From Prosopocoilus inquinatus (Eukaryota > Arthropoda > Insecta > Coleoptera > Lucanidae), in the NCBI GenBank assembly GCA_036172665.1, contig CM069869.1, positions 496,001 through 560,000 of the forward strand: 64,000 bases of DNA. Direction: 5' to 3'. Positions 1 to 11,304 of the stretch are shown here, one piece after another (the stretch's first letter is position 1; each line of letters opens with the position of its first letter). The translations under genes and the position numbers were made by a program. The notes beneath the pieces are model-generated. The model searched no databases, was not told the origin of the DNA, and saw only the letters and a program-made list of their open reading frames with translations.

Positions 1-2327
1 AGTTGTGTTTTATGTACACGTGTGAAAATTAAACTAAATTTGATCTGATATACTTAATCGATTCTACTGATCAGTGTTATCTTTCATAAGAGAACTGCAA
101 GGCTTTTACTCTCTGAATTAAAAGTCTTCTGTAAGCTAAAACATAATCAATTACCTGCTTACGAAATACAAAAATCAAGACTTTATGATCGCTTGTAAAT
201 ATTTTGGCAAATGAAATCGTACATGCAAATAATTGTATGTGAAATTGAATTTAATCCGACAATAGAGTTTGGGGGTAACGTAAAGGAAATAAAAGTTTCG
301 GCTTGTATCTCAAGCGAAATATCAAACTCGACGCAACCCTCACAATGAAATTCATTGTCGAGAAACGTGATCTTTCAACCGAACGGGTAATTATCAATGA
401 ACGTTAACAATCTGTAAATCAATGCGAAAATGTAACATTTTTTGTTGAAATTTATCTTTAACTGCGTATGTCACACTTTTTTACTAATGTCTCCCCTACA
501 AACCTGAAATTGCGACTTGATACTTTCTGACCATTATAATAGGCAGAAAGACAAGCAAACCAACAAGTAGGTAAAAGCATAAATACCTGAAATAAAATTC
601 AACTCGTGGGTTTATCTTTTAGATACCGGCTTAAAATTTTATTGGAGAGACATTCATAACTTTTAATTGTGACTGTACATGCGTACAACTTTTTCAGAAT
701 TCTGGCTGCAATAAACATAAACGCAGGAGCACTAAATATTAAAAAATAAAGCATGATATTACGCGATGAAGCTCAAAGTAACTTTTTGCGTGTCGCAAAC
801 CCCTCCGAAATTCCGTCCATAATTTAACTGATCTGAGCATTACATAATTCAGCGAATGATTTGAACTGTCGTCTGAAATGGCATGATCCCGGTTCATATA
901 AATTAATTATAATTGATCCACCATTCTTGTTGACGTTATAAAATCGAGGTTTAATGCCATTTTTACGACAGTCTATTTATTTAATGAGGTCATTATGATG
1001 GAAGATTAATTTTCTTAACCGGAGCAACAATGATTAATTTTTAAAATAAATAGAACTCGTAAAGGCTCTATATCAAATACTTGAATTTATTACAGCGAAA
1101 GTTAAATGTGTTATAATATGATATTGAGTTTTCCACGAAATATTGGGCCGATATATTTTCCGACAAAAAATAAAAAAAAAACTGAAGGAAACGGCGCTGA
1201 AATACGATTCAAAGTCAAAAAAATATTTCCGTCCGTACAGAATGTCATGTTTATAGAAACGATCTAGTTATAAACGAGTAACAAGTCTTCTCTCATGTTC
1301 TCAAGAGATTCTGATGTATCTGAAGCGACATTTGTCACGTTCGTCAATAAATTCCCGAGGTATTACCGGAATAGTGCATTAACACGTTTTATATTCTTTG
1401 ATAGTGACCCGATGGAGCTTTCAGAGAAAGAATTTCCCGTCTCGATTTTTCGCAACACTCAGCTTAAAGGGTCTGAGAGAACATTAAATATAAATAGCAT
1501 AATCTAGCATTTGGTAACGTGAGTGTTCTGCTATAAATAACAGCTCGACAATGATGTTAATAAATGTTAGGGGTTGTTCGAAACAGATTCTAGGACTCGG
1601 GAATAATGAGTCGTCTAATATAATTGTCATCCAAATCTACAAACTATGCTAATCAGATTTGCCTCATTTGCTGCAGTTTCGCTAATGTCCTAATATGTCA
1701 TGCGTATTTAATTAGATTTGAATTTAAATGTTTTATATAAGAGCAAGTTAATAAATTTAGAGAAGAAAATCAGGTTATTAAACAACTGTTAAAGCTTCTT
1801 TGTTGCAAAACTTTTTTTTTTAGTAGAAATAAGTCAGTCGTAATTTTTCCAAGTAAGAATTTTCCTCGATAATGTTTCTTTCACACATGTCACGTTTTTA
1901 GCGAGTCTCTAAATTTCAGATATTTCCTGTATCGATCCTATTATATTACAATATAATACTTAGAACGGTGGAAGTCTTCAGACTCTTTTTATGTATCGCA
2001 ACTGAAAGCTACACGTTTTGACGACGAATGAAAAACGGGGAGCGTCTTTTTTTCTTTGACGAAATTTATTCGAGAGCAGGTCCATATTTTCAATAAATCT
2101 GATATAAACAAAAGGAACACTGGAAGATATATATTGCTGTTCTTGTCTAATTTAGTTTGCTCGCTTGCAATAAAATACTCGAAGAAATATTGCCGTCGCC
2201 TACGGTAAATAAGAAGGCGGCGTCAGTCATCGTTGTCAAATCTAAAAACTTTTCATGTTAAAATTTACATAACTATAAAAACTGAAGCATATTTTGAAAA
2301 GATAGTTTAGGAAAAATCAGTTAAATA
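1..2327. other. AT-rich stretch without recognisable gene
   Basis: I see only short open frames, such as the 70-codon one at 1295-1507, with no recognisable motif, codon pattern or splice partners. No tRNA, long repeat or transposon end could be supported. Confidence 0.5.
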
Positions 2328-2778
2328 CTGTGGCCGTCAAAAAAAAGTGGACACTTTCTTTGACGTTAGATTAATAACTCTAAAAATTTTGCTGGACGGC
2401 TGCAATCTGTAATTATCAACTGACACTTACGGATGATAGACAATAATTAATTAAGGTCAGTCATTATTTCATTTAGAAAAATATTGGCTCAACTTAGACT
2501 TATAGACAAGGCAAAAGTGGAAAATTAATTTATCTTTAAAAATGTTAATTTGTTTGTCATTCGGGAATGACAATTCATAATTGCAGCAAAAGTTTTAGGG
2601 CCATTTGCACCACTTTCAGTTAAAATTTAAGCTCCACTTAATTCCATAGAAACGTTTGTTGCAACAATTGTTTCTATGGAGTTAAGTGGAGCTTAAATTT
2701 TAACTGAAAGTGGTGCAAATGGCCCTTAGTATTATTAAATTTACGTCAACAAAAGTGTCCACTTTTTTTGAGCGGGGG
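2328..2778. mobile_element. Tc1/mariner-type MITE, 451 bp
   Basis: The ends are inverted repeats of roughly 37 bp. The left reads from 2328 and contains GTCAAAAAAAAGTGGACACT; the complement of the right end (to 2778) contains CTCAAAAAAAGTGGACACTT. Both flanks are TA (2326-2327 and 2779-2780), the Tc1/mariner target duplication. The AAAAAGTGGACAC terminal style is typical of Tc1-like elements. There is no transposase inside, so it is non-autonomous. A second MITE sits within it at 2598-2725. Confidence 0.75.
2598..2725. mobile_element. PIF/Harbinger-type foldback MITE, copy 1
   Basis: This 128-bp element is almost entirely a hairpin. Arms of about 55 bp start GGGCCATTTGCACCACTTTC on both strands and meet around a short centre near 2660. 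TTA is duplicated on both sides (2595-2597 and 2726-2728), matching the TWA duplications of PIF/Harbinger elements. It is nested inside the Tc1-type MITE at 2328-2778. A related copy lies at 48624-48759. Confidence 0.8.
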
Positions 2779-3858
2779 TAATTTATTTAATGAATGTTTT
2801 TAATGCAATAATATTATTTACTTTACTTATTTTCAATGAAGTTATTTACTATTTACTAAATAAATGCCCCACAATTATTAATTAAAATCATTGTAGAAGT
2901 AATTTATTATTGAGTTAGTTATTTGTTCTTATTAACATTTTCTTGAAAAGATAATTTAAGTAAAATATTAATAGGTAATACAACTTAAAGTAAAAAATAA
3001 GATTAGGGGAGACTGTTGTTCATTGGGATAGGCTCTGTACTGGGACGATTCAAATTTTTCGCCAATGCTAACACTTAGAATTCTTGTTGAATTAGGGCAT
3101 CATCTATACCTATTGCCCACCAGGGACAACCAAATTATCCCTCTGCCCGTTTCTTTGTTTATTTGAAACCAGCGAGCGCGTACATGATTTGAAAGTGCTT
3201 AAGTTCCTTTTTGGTTGGACAAAATCGACCGGTTATTTATTTTTGGTATTGAATAATATTCAATTGTGAATGTTCGTATGTACCGGGTGTCTCAAGATGG
3301 GCGGCGACCGGCGGTATATAATTAACCGTAAAACCTACAGCTTCAGGAGAAAAAAAACGTTTGTTAAAGTGACGAAGAGAAATTAAAAAAAAAAAATTTT
3401 AAGTATCTGTGTTGGACGCAAGGGGGCGCAATCAGTAGGCTCAACAATAAAAATTAATTTTGCCAGCAAAAGTCTCAAAATAAGTTGCAGCTTTGATAGC
3501 GTCATTAGAAAGTTCCATTAATTCTGCACAACTTTCATTTTAGACTTGTTATCTATCACCGTTAATAAGGGTGGAGGAAACAGTTGAATTATTTACTTTA
3601 AAAAATATCATAACTTCGGTACTCTATATCAAAAATTAACGAACTTCGGCTCATTTGAAAGGGAATTTTAAGCTGATTTAAAGTTTCTATTCAACGACTA
3701 CGGCTAATTTGTTATAAAGTGGCTAGAGAGCGCTAGTTACGAAAGTAATAGTTTTTCACAGTTTTCCAAAAAAAAATTAAATGGAAAGGTGGGTTTCTTT
3801 TGCAACAGTTGCAAAGCCTATGAAATGGTGAACATTGTGGTGAAAACTGAAAATGAGT

Positions 3859-4583
3859 ATCTTTTTCCGTTCTCGAGTTATTATCAAATACGTCTATGAA
3901 TTGATGATGTTGGCGGAAGGGGAAAGTTCAAACAAATGCTATCGAATATTACTTTTAATTCTAAGATTCAGTAATGCCTATAAAAGTTTTTATTAATGTC
4001 AGGGCATTATTTGGAAGCATTTAAATGTTTTTGGGAATAGAGAATATTTAAACATAAGTATATAACAACAAATATAAAAACAAGAATAATTCAAACACTA
4101 AATAAGAGCAATTAACAAGAATTATGCACTATGACCAACAAAGTTTCACTGTGCCGCTATACAATACTTTTTTTAATGTTCGCTTAGAGTTGTGTTGAAA
4201 TTATTATTGATATCCTTACGGATAGTAAACGGCTATTTCAAAATGAAAGATGGATAATGTTTTGAAAATATTTTAGGTGCAGACCTTCAATCATTGTTGA
4301 TTACAATGTCTTTCATAAATCTTCAAAGTGCTTTCCGTCATTTAACATTTTATTATTCGTTACTTTCATTTAGTGTTTTTCTCATTTATGTGTTTGTTTG
4401 CTGTATTGTTCTTTATTCAAATATTAGGCTCTCAAAAACAACTGAGTGCATTTAAATAGATTAATGTCTTTCTATTTACCTGAAAATGAAAAGTGTCACT
4501 CGATAGCATTTGTTTGAGCTTTTAGATTCGCTTTTATCTTCAGTTAATATATTTGATAATAACTCGAGAACGAAAAAGTTATC
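3859..4583. repeat. Inverted repeat pair, about 90-bp arms
   Basis: The arm at 3859-3950 (with CGTTCTCGAGTTATTATCAA and CAAACAAATGCTATCGA) recurs in reverse complement at 4495-4583. About 545 bp separates the arms. Similarity continues weakly beyond both. This suggests an old transposon with long terminal repeats or two opposed copies of one repeat. No transposase is visible between the arms. Confidence 0.55.
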
Positions 4584-5125
4584 AATTTCGGGTTTTCGCC
4601 AAAATATTCTCCTGATTGAATTCTAAACTAATAACTAAACTAAAGCAAAAAATGTTTTTTTTTTATTTAATAACTTAATAAACAAGTACTTTTTGATTTC
4701 TGACTTTTTTTAAACTTATTAACAACCTTTATAAGGGACTGCTTTTATTACACAGGTATTGGTCCCACTTTGAAACAAGGGGTTGGTGTATACTGGTACT
4801 CGGGTGTATAGCGGGACAAGCATTTTTTTATCAGTTTCTTTGATTACTTTAAACTTTTTTTAAAGGTGCTTTTGTATTTCCCATTCAGTGCATTAATAAA
4901 AACCGAAATAAAAAATAGAAATATTTTTTTCTGCTAATTTGCAAAAATTCTGTCCCAATATACAACATATAGTATTTGTTTAATATACTAGATACAGTAA
5001 CAATCACAAATTATGGGCAATAACTCTGAGGAAGGAATAGTCACAAAACAATACACACACTTAAATTTTGCGAAAAATAGCCTACGGGATATGAGAAAAA
5101 GTTCTAAATGTTTTCTCAAAAAAAA

Positions 5126-6880
5126 CTGTATATTTTGACACATTTGAATGGCTAGTTAAATTCTATTTCCAGTAAATGTAAAATATAGTGCCCTAAAGCT
5201 TATGGTTTTCGCGAGGTCTGCATTAATATTATCAACTTCTGTTAAGAATCGTATTTCAACAAAATAAAGAAACAGGAAAGGGCACACTTACATTTAGATA
5301 TTAAATTTCAACATAGTACACTACGAAAAATAATTTCTTAAAAATCAACAAAGTCTTGTGCTATTAGTATTTACAAATTGTTGCAAATTATGTTACAATG
5401 TTTTCAATTTAGTTACAAGTTTATAATATTTTTTTATGTCAACAAAAAGTATTGTTAAGTTGTACAGTGCTTGTTTTAACTGTGGTCATAGGAATTTACG
5501 TACTAAACATTTGCATCGTGTTAACTTATGGTTTGCTCAAAATTTTAAGCTAATTTCAGTTTCTAATAATCAGTTATATAATTTATTACAAATTACACTT
5601 TTCCAAAAGAACAGATACTTCTTTAAATTAATCATTTTAATATTAATAGTGGATATTTTTAATGAATTGAGTAGGTCAACGTTAAAGAGAAATTAGTCGA
5701 TGCCGACTAAATGTCTGGTCTGAAGAATTAATTACTTGATTTTGACCTACTCGGTTCATATTTGGTCATTAATTATTTCAACTTTACATATTAAAATAAT
5801 TAAATTAATGACGCGTCTCTTATTCTAGCAATGTTTATTTTGTAATAAATAATCTAATTGATTATTAGAAACAAAAATTTGCTTAAAATTCTGAGCAGAA
5901 CACAAGTTAACATGATGCAAAATTTTTAGTATGTAAATTCCTATGGCTACAGTTAAAAAAAAACACTGTATAGCAAAAACACGTAACACATTAATATTAT
6001 TCTCGCATTTTCCAACATTTTGGATTACTGTTCATAATAGTGCTTGAAATTATTGCTCTAGATACTGTCAAAAAGTGTAGAAGAGGATATGAAAATTTAC
6101 AACTAAAGTTCTGCACAAATGTGAAAAACTTTGTTCTATAAATTGTCACTGGAGCTGTTTTAGATGCGTATTGTAGTATTTCGCCCTACAATTATAGAAA
6201 AAACTTCTATTTATCTTTCTCTGTGTACTGACATATTTATAAGTAACCCGAGAACATAAGTTCACTGTAAGAACTGCTTACAGTCGAACTTAATTAATTT
6301 CTAAAGTTCAATCAAAAACTTTAAACTGTTATTTTCAAAATAGAAACTCTATCAATCTTTCAATTTATTTTCAATCTCTAATCGATGTCCAACTCTAGGT
6401 ATGATTTTAATAATAACGTTATTGGAAGTGCTTTGGCCTCCAACCAACCAAATACGATTGAATATTAAAAAAAGAAGGCAAGTGTTTGTAAAATCAACTA
6501 CAAATCATTGGCAGATATTCAAGACATCGATTAAATGTTGAAAATAAATTGAATGATTTAATAGAATTAAACTTGGATGAAAATTACATTTTGAAGTTTT
6601 TTTTTGTCTGTGCTTTAGCAATTAGATAATTTCAACTGTAAACAGTCCTTATAGTGAACTTATGTTTTCGGCTTATTTATAAATGCCAATATTTCCTTGA
6701 GATTTAATAGATAAATGTCAGGGTGTCCTTTCCTTTTTCTTCATTTTGTTGAAATACGGTTCTTAACAGAAGTTGCGAGTGTCGTGTCGGTGCAGATATC
6801 TCGAAAATCAAAAGCTATAGCACTACACGTTTTTATTAGAAACAGAATATAATGAGCTATTCAAATTTGTCAAAATACAG
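5126..6880. repeat. Nested inverted-repeat complex (three foldbacks)
   Basis: An outer inverted repeat (5126-5318 with 6688-6880) shares blocks such as AACTTCTGTTAAGAA and GTATTTCAACAAAAT. Inside are two more inverted pairs. The pair 5460-5590 with 5855-5985 shares CATAGGAATTTAC and TTTCTAATAATCA. The pair 6230-6387 with 6522-6682 shares ACATAAGTTCACT. A smaller pair around TGAGTAGGTCAA lies near 5670 and 5745. The 86-codon frame at 5436-5696 runs through one of these arms and is not credible as a gene. The whole could be a decayed foldback transposon with later insertions. Confidence 0.65.
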
Positions 6881-6956
6881 AGGTCGTTCTATCTAAATTT
6901 TTTGAGTAATTTTAACTTTTAAGTTTCAGTTGTTTCTATGCAAACTTTAAAAAATA

Positions 6957-7071
6957 TTTAGAAAAATTTTGTGCAAATCGTCTCTGCTGAAGAAGCCCCA
7001 AGCAGGGCTGAAACAGCTGTCCAGAGGCTGCTCACTGCAATCAAGAACGATTTGCACAAAATTTTTCTAAA
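6957..7071. repeat. Perfect-armed palindrome enclosing a hammerhead motif
   Basis: The arms 6957-6981 and 7047-7071 are perfectly complementary over 25 bp (core TTTTGTGCAAATCGT). They enclose about 65 bp containing the hammerhead ribozyme at 6982-7026. It abuts the nested inverted-repeat complex on its left. The sequence right of the ribozyme (CACTGCAATCAA and following) is shared with the second copy near 61110. Confidence 0.85.
6982..7026 (+). ncRNA. Type I hammerhead ribozyme with minimal stem III
   Basis: All conserved core elements are present in order. Stem I is CTCTG (6982-6986) paired with CAGAG (7022-7026). The CUGANGA box is CTGAAGA (6987-6993). Stem II is AGCCC (6994-6998) paired with GGGCT (7005-7009) over a CAAGCA loop. 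GAAA is at 7010-7013. Stem III is only A-C closed by G-U over an AGCT loop (7013-7020). The cleavage triplet GTC ends at 7021, so self-cleavage is predicted between 7021 and 7022. Short-stem-III type I hammerheads are known from metazoan repeats and retroelements such as the Schistosoma satellite. The match is structural; activity has not been shown. Confidence 0.8.
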
Positions 7072-7169
7072 AATTCTCATTATGCTTTGACAGCAAGCAT
7101 GGCCGCCTTGCATGGGGGACTCATTAGGAGCAAATCCCGCTTAAATTTGTCTATCCTACTGCAATGTCA

Positions 7170-7232
7170 GGTCAAAAAGCGATAGTAAGATGTCGCTATT
7201 TTATCTGTTCGTTAAAAAATAGATAAAACAGC
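7170..7232. repeat. Module shared, inverted, with the second hammerhead locus
   Basis: The block at 7170-7206 (GTCAAAAAGCGATAGTAAGA and on) is the reverse complement of the sequence just left of the second hammerhead copy at about 61021-61056. A short inverted repeat follows (7194-7206 with 7221-7232, around AGATAAAACAGC). This ties the two hammerhead loci to one shuffled repeat family. Confidence 0.65.
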
Positions 7233-9272
7233 AACAAATTTGTTAAAAAAAATGTTACTATTACTCATAGAGGTTATTCTGCACGATATTTTCAACTAGT
7301 TAGGCGCAGTAAAGATTATTTTTTTGGCCACTGAATACGAATAAAATTGTGTAGCGTAAAAAATAACCGAAATTCGTGTCTGTTTAAGGTGACTGTGGCA
7401 TTAAAATAATAATCCACAGAGAAATTCGTTAATGTCCTCTACGACAGTTCAAGAATTACTTGAACTTAACAAAAAGCATTTTTAAAAAGTCTCTGCATTT
7501 CTCGAAATATCATAACTTTTAGCCTGAAAGTAAATTAAAGCTAAAAACTACTGAAATTATTTGAATTTTTAATTAAAAATAAAATTCAGTAAGGCTTATA
7601 ACAGAAGTAATAATTTCTATTTGAATTTCTAATTCATCCTCAAAAAGTTACTAAATTCTTCATTATTCCAAAAAAAAAAAAATAAATAAATAAAATGAAT
7701 TTCATTTTCTCGTTCAAAACTAATATAAACTCCAATAATAGTAAGACGCTAAAGAAAGTTTAAATAAAATTGAATAATAAAATTTACTTCGAAGATTCAA
7801 AACAAGCATAGCACACACTAGCCGATGACTGTTTAAAACAATATTCGCTTTTGCTCCGGAGTTTGTAATTAATTACGAAGCGTTTAAAGACGTTTGATTT
7901 AAATTTCATTCTTCTTGTTCGAGAATATTTTGCTGGAGTTGTAGATTTAAAATTTTGATTCGACCTCATAACAACAATGAAAAGAACCGTTTGACTTACC
8001 TGAAAAGTTTTGGTAAAAGTTTTCAGCTCGCTTTTATGACTCAGGCTCGCGGCTTTCTTACGTATGAAAATGTATGGAAACTAAATGGAGAAAAAATTCA
8101 GGGCGCTTGTGCGTGTACGTGCGCCCATCAAAGGACCATGTTAACCGGAGTCTGGATCGCGTGTTGATGCCGCGGAACTGACGCGTCCCACCAAACACGG
8201 GACAGATTTATCGCAGAGAGCGGAGCGCACCTAAAGGCGCGCAAATATAGCGCGCTTTCTTCTTCTTCTTCAAAATTCCGTTATCAGAGCTCTTTAAGCT
8301 TATGGGGACTAATTTGATTTCGCGTGCCGTCCCAGTTTTTACCTGAGATATACGGGCGTTCCTCGCCAGTTTACTTAGACCATGCTCCAGTACACAAATA
8401 TAAGGAGAATGCAATATAAACAGAGTACGAATGGCGGAAGAATGTAGACAAGAATTATTTCGCGAGGAAAAATGCGAATCTCTCGTTAGTGCCGGCGTAA
8501 ATTCTCCTCTTGTTGAAAGGTTTATTAAATGCTTGAGTACGCTTGTACAACCGAGCTAATAATCGTAAATACGAAAATTATTTCGCTTGCTTAAGTCAAT
8601 CTTTCAGGATTAAATTCTGATGGTAATAAATATTCCACGAAAAAAAAACAAAGCTTACAGAAAAGTAAAGAGAATTTTATTTTAATTAATAGAAGTAAGA
8701 CTAATTGTTCCTGTAATTATTAGATACTGAAACTACACTAAAAAAAAATATTTTGTACTATCGATGAACAGCGGCTATTGCGTATCATTTCTTTGTGACA
8801 ATGATGTGATTTTTTGTTATTCAGAACAGTTCGAAACTATTCCATGGATCTGTTTGTTTGTTACAATAATTCAACGTTTATTGTGAAGGAAAGTGTAATA
8901 GATTGATTAATAAATTGATAATTCAATCGAATGATTTGTTTCGTACATGTAATACAAATTTAAATTATCGCCATTAAAAGTTTTATTAAAAGTATACTCG
9001 ACAAACATTTAACTAGATAAATAATCGTACCAACGGACGGGTCCTTATACTATTAAGTCAAAAATTTCTGAACAAAGTTTTTCACATCGAAGAAATGCAA
9101 CCATTATTCAAATAGCAAACTTAGTAACAACGAATTCGTTCGTAATAACAGTGACATCTCCGTACCAATAACAACCACAGTTATTAAGACACTTAATGCA
9201 CCCATTGCATTGTTAAAAATGTGTCGGATTGTCTAGTACGCGATATTGCTTCTTATAGTTAAATTACTGTAC
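7233..9272. other. Intergenic AT-rich DNA, no supported feature
   Basis: Only short unconnected open frames occur here, for example around 7784-7969 and 7955-8167 on opposite strands. The part near 8100-8420 is somewhat more GC-rich than its surroundings, but I recognise no exon or promoter in it. Confidence 0.4.
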
Positions 9273-9287
9273 TATTACTGTTTAATT
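9273..9287. repeat. Target-site duplication, left, of the LINE copy
   Basis: TATTACTGTTTAATT occurs here and, identically, at 10540-10554. The LINE-derived sequence lies exactly between the two copies. Confidence 0.9.
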
Positions 9288-10539
9288 AAAATGGAAAATA
9301 TCTTGGGAGAATACCAAGCAGGGTTTAGGAAGAACCGGTCAACAATAGACCAAATATTTACCTTAAAAGAAATACAAGCCGCCCATTACGAGAAAGGAAT
9401 TGATATCCACGCACTCTTCATAGACTTTAAACAGGCCTACGATTCTATCGACAGGAAAGCACTACTGAGAGCAATGCCCGAATTGAACGTCCCCAAGAAG
9501 TTTATTAGAGTAATAAAAGCCACCCTAAAGAATACAAAAAGCAGAGTTAGGATTAACGGACAAACAACAGAACTCTTCGAGGTGAAGACGGGTCTAAGGC
9601 AAGGCGATCCTCTTGCAACGACGCTGTTTAACTTTGCTATAGAGACAATAATAAGAAGAGGAAAGCTAAATAGATCGTGTTTAATTTACGACAGGCGACA
9701 CCAATGTCTTGCATACGCTGACGACATCACGATCATTGCAAAGACGAGGAAAGATCTGAAAGCGGCGACAGAAACATTAATAAAAGAAGCAGAAAAGGTT
9801 GGACTGAAAATAAATGATAAGAAGTCAAAATATATGTGGATGAGCGCAAATAATAACATGAGAACAAACGGAGAATTAAAAGTCAATATGGAACAAGACC
9901 GCTATTATAAATTCGAAGGAGTAGACAGCTATAACTATCTAGGGGTCAAAATTACGGCAAGGAACGACTTGAAAGAAGAAATTAGAGAAAGACTTACTAA
10001 AGGAAATAAGACTGTAGGAGCGCTAAACAAACTCCTATCGAATAAGGACATTTCGAGACAACTGAAAACACGCTTATACAAAACTGTAATACGACCTACA
10101 ATCCTGTACGGATCGGAAACTTGGACTGTGACCAAACAGGAGGAACAATCACTACTGAGATGGGAACGCAAGTTATTAAGAAGAATCTACGGAGGAACAA
10201 AAGAGGGCGACCAATGGAGGAGAAAAACAAATAAGGAACTAGAAAACATATTCGACCAACCGAACATCATAACACAAATAAAGATGAATAGAATTAGATG
10301 GATAGGACATGTACAAAGATTAGAAGAAGGAAGACTGCCGAAGATTGTCATCAATAGGGGATACACAGGAAATAAGAAAAAAGGGAGACCTAAAAAGAGG
10401 TGGCTGGATGAAGTCGAAAAGGATCTAGAAGCAATTGGATGGAGAAATTGGAAAGTTAAAGCAAGTGACAGAAGAGAATGGCGAAAAATAGTCGCGCAAG
10501 CCAAGGACCTACAAGGTCTATCGTGCTAAAATATATATA
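9288..10539 (+). mobile_element. 5'-truncated non-LTR retrotransposon (LINE) with open RT frame
   Basis: The insert codes for the C-terminal part of a LINE reverse transcriptase without stops to 10529, about 412 residues. Motifs in order: QAGFRKNRSTIDQIFTL near the start, IDFKQAYDSIDR, GLRQGDPLATTLFN, the catalytic AYADD at 9711-9725, a LYGSETW thumb-like segment, a RIRWIGHVQRLEEG stretch and a final GRPKKRWLDEVEKDLE. The C-terminal layout resembles RTE/BovB-like endonuclease-reverse transcriptases; the clade is not certain. The endonuclease half and N-terminal RT are missing. The open frame formally extends upstream to an ATG at 9246, but 9246-9287 is flanking DNA, so those residues are not part of the element. 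The 3' end is a short AT microsatellite rather than poly(A). The 15-bp duplications are identical and the frame is intact, so insertion is probably recent. Confidence 0.9.
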
Positions 10540-10554
10540 TATTACTGTTTAATT
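10540..10554. repeat. Target-site duplication, right, of the LINE copy
   Basis: TATTACTGTTTAATT directly follows the ATATAT tail of the LINE and matches 9273-9287 in all 15 bases. Confidence 0.9.
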
Positions 10555-10703
10555 GGTACGTTATGTACTTTTTCATTAATTAAGATCTATAATAAGCAAG
10601 GAGCGGATGACCTGAGGTTTTACTTAAGGTTATTCAAACCGTAATCATTATTTTAAAATTATTTTTATGGAATCTTGTAAGTAAATTTATTTTATATTAT
10701 ATA

Positions 10704-11190
10704 CACCCTGTCCGTTTTTCGAGTACCACTATGGGGATCTCGCTTATCTTAAGAGATACGAAGTTGGTTAAATTAGGGCAAAGTTGCGCATTTTCGTGCT
10801 GAATAATAATCTAAAAAGAAATTTGAAATATCTTCAATAGTTTTGAAGATAACGCAAAAAAACCAAAATTTCTGATTTTCGTTTTTAATTTTTTTATGAT
10901 AAACTAATCTTTCTAGACATTTCTAACGAAGACATTATTCAGACACTTTTTTATGGAGAATTCGAATATGTCATACACTTTTCAATAAATCTCAAGATGG
11001 CGGAGAAACACCTGTCAACTTCATTTTTTCTTATGGACGCCATTTTGGATTTTAATATTTTGAGATTAGATTTTTTTTTCTCTTTACAACGATGTATCAC
11101 ACGCGATGGTTCAATCTCATATTTTTGCCAAAAATTCAATTTTTCCTTTTTTGCCAAGAATGCTTTGGAAAAACAAAAAACGTTCGTTTG
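10704..11190. repeat. Left terminal inverted repeat of the mariner-like element
   Basis: Reverse complement of 12505-12991. It begins CACCCTGTCCG next to TA and ends AACGTTCGTTTG. Part of it (about 10895-10960) recurs in diverged form just inside the element at about 11221-11295. Confidence 0.9.
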
Positions 11191-11220
11191 ACAGTTTGAA
11201 CCTATTTTGAGTCTTATCAT

Positions 11221-11295
11221 TTATGTTTGTGCTAAACTAATCGTACTAGATATTTCTAACCAAAATATTATTCAGACAGTTCTTTATTGACTATG
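11221..11295. repeat. Diverged subterminal copy of part of the TIR
   Basis: GCTAAACTAATCGTACTAGA and the following ATTATTCAGACAGTTC parallel the TIR segment at about 10897-10960 in the same orientation. They resemble a duplicated subterminal motif, possibly a transposase-binding repeat. Confidence 0.6.
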
Positions 11296-11304
11296 AAAGT
11301 AACA

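Noticed and set aside
5436..5696. 86-codon frame
   Set aside because: It lies within inverted-repeat arms and has a low-complexity hydrophobic end; no motif.
9246..9287. ATG and first 14 codons of the LINE reverse-transcriptase frame
   Set aside because: They lie outside the element and inside the target duplication, so they are not retroelement protein.
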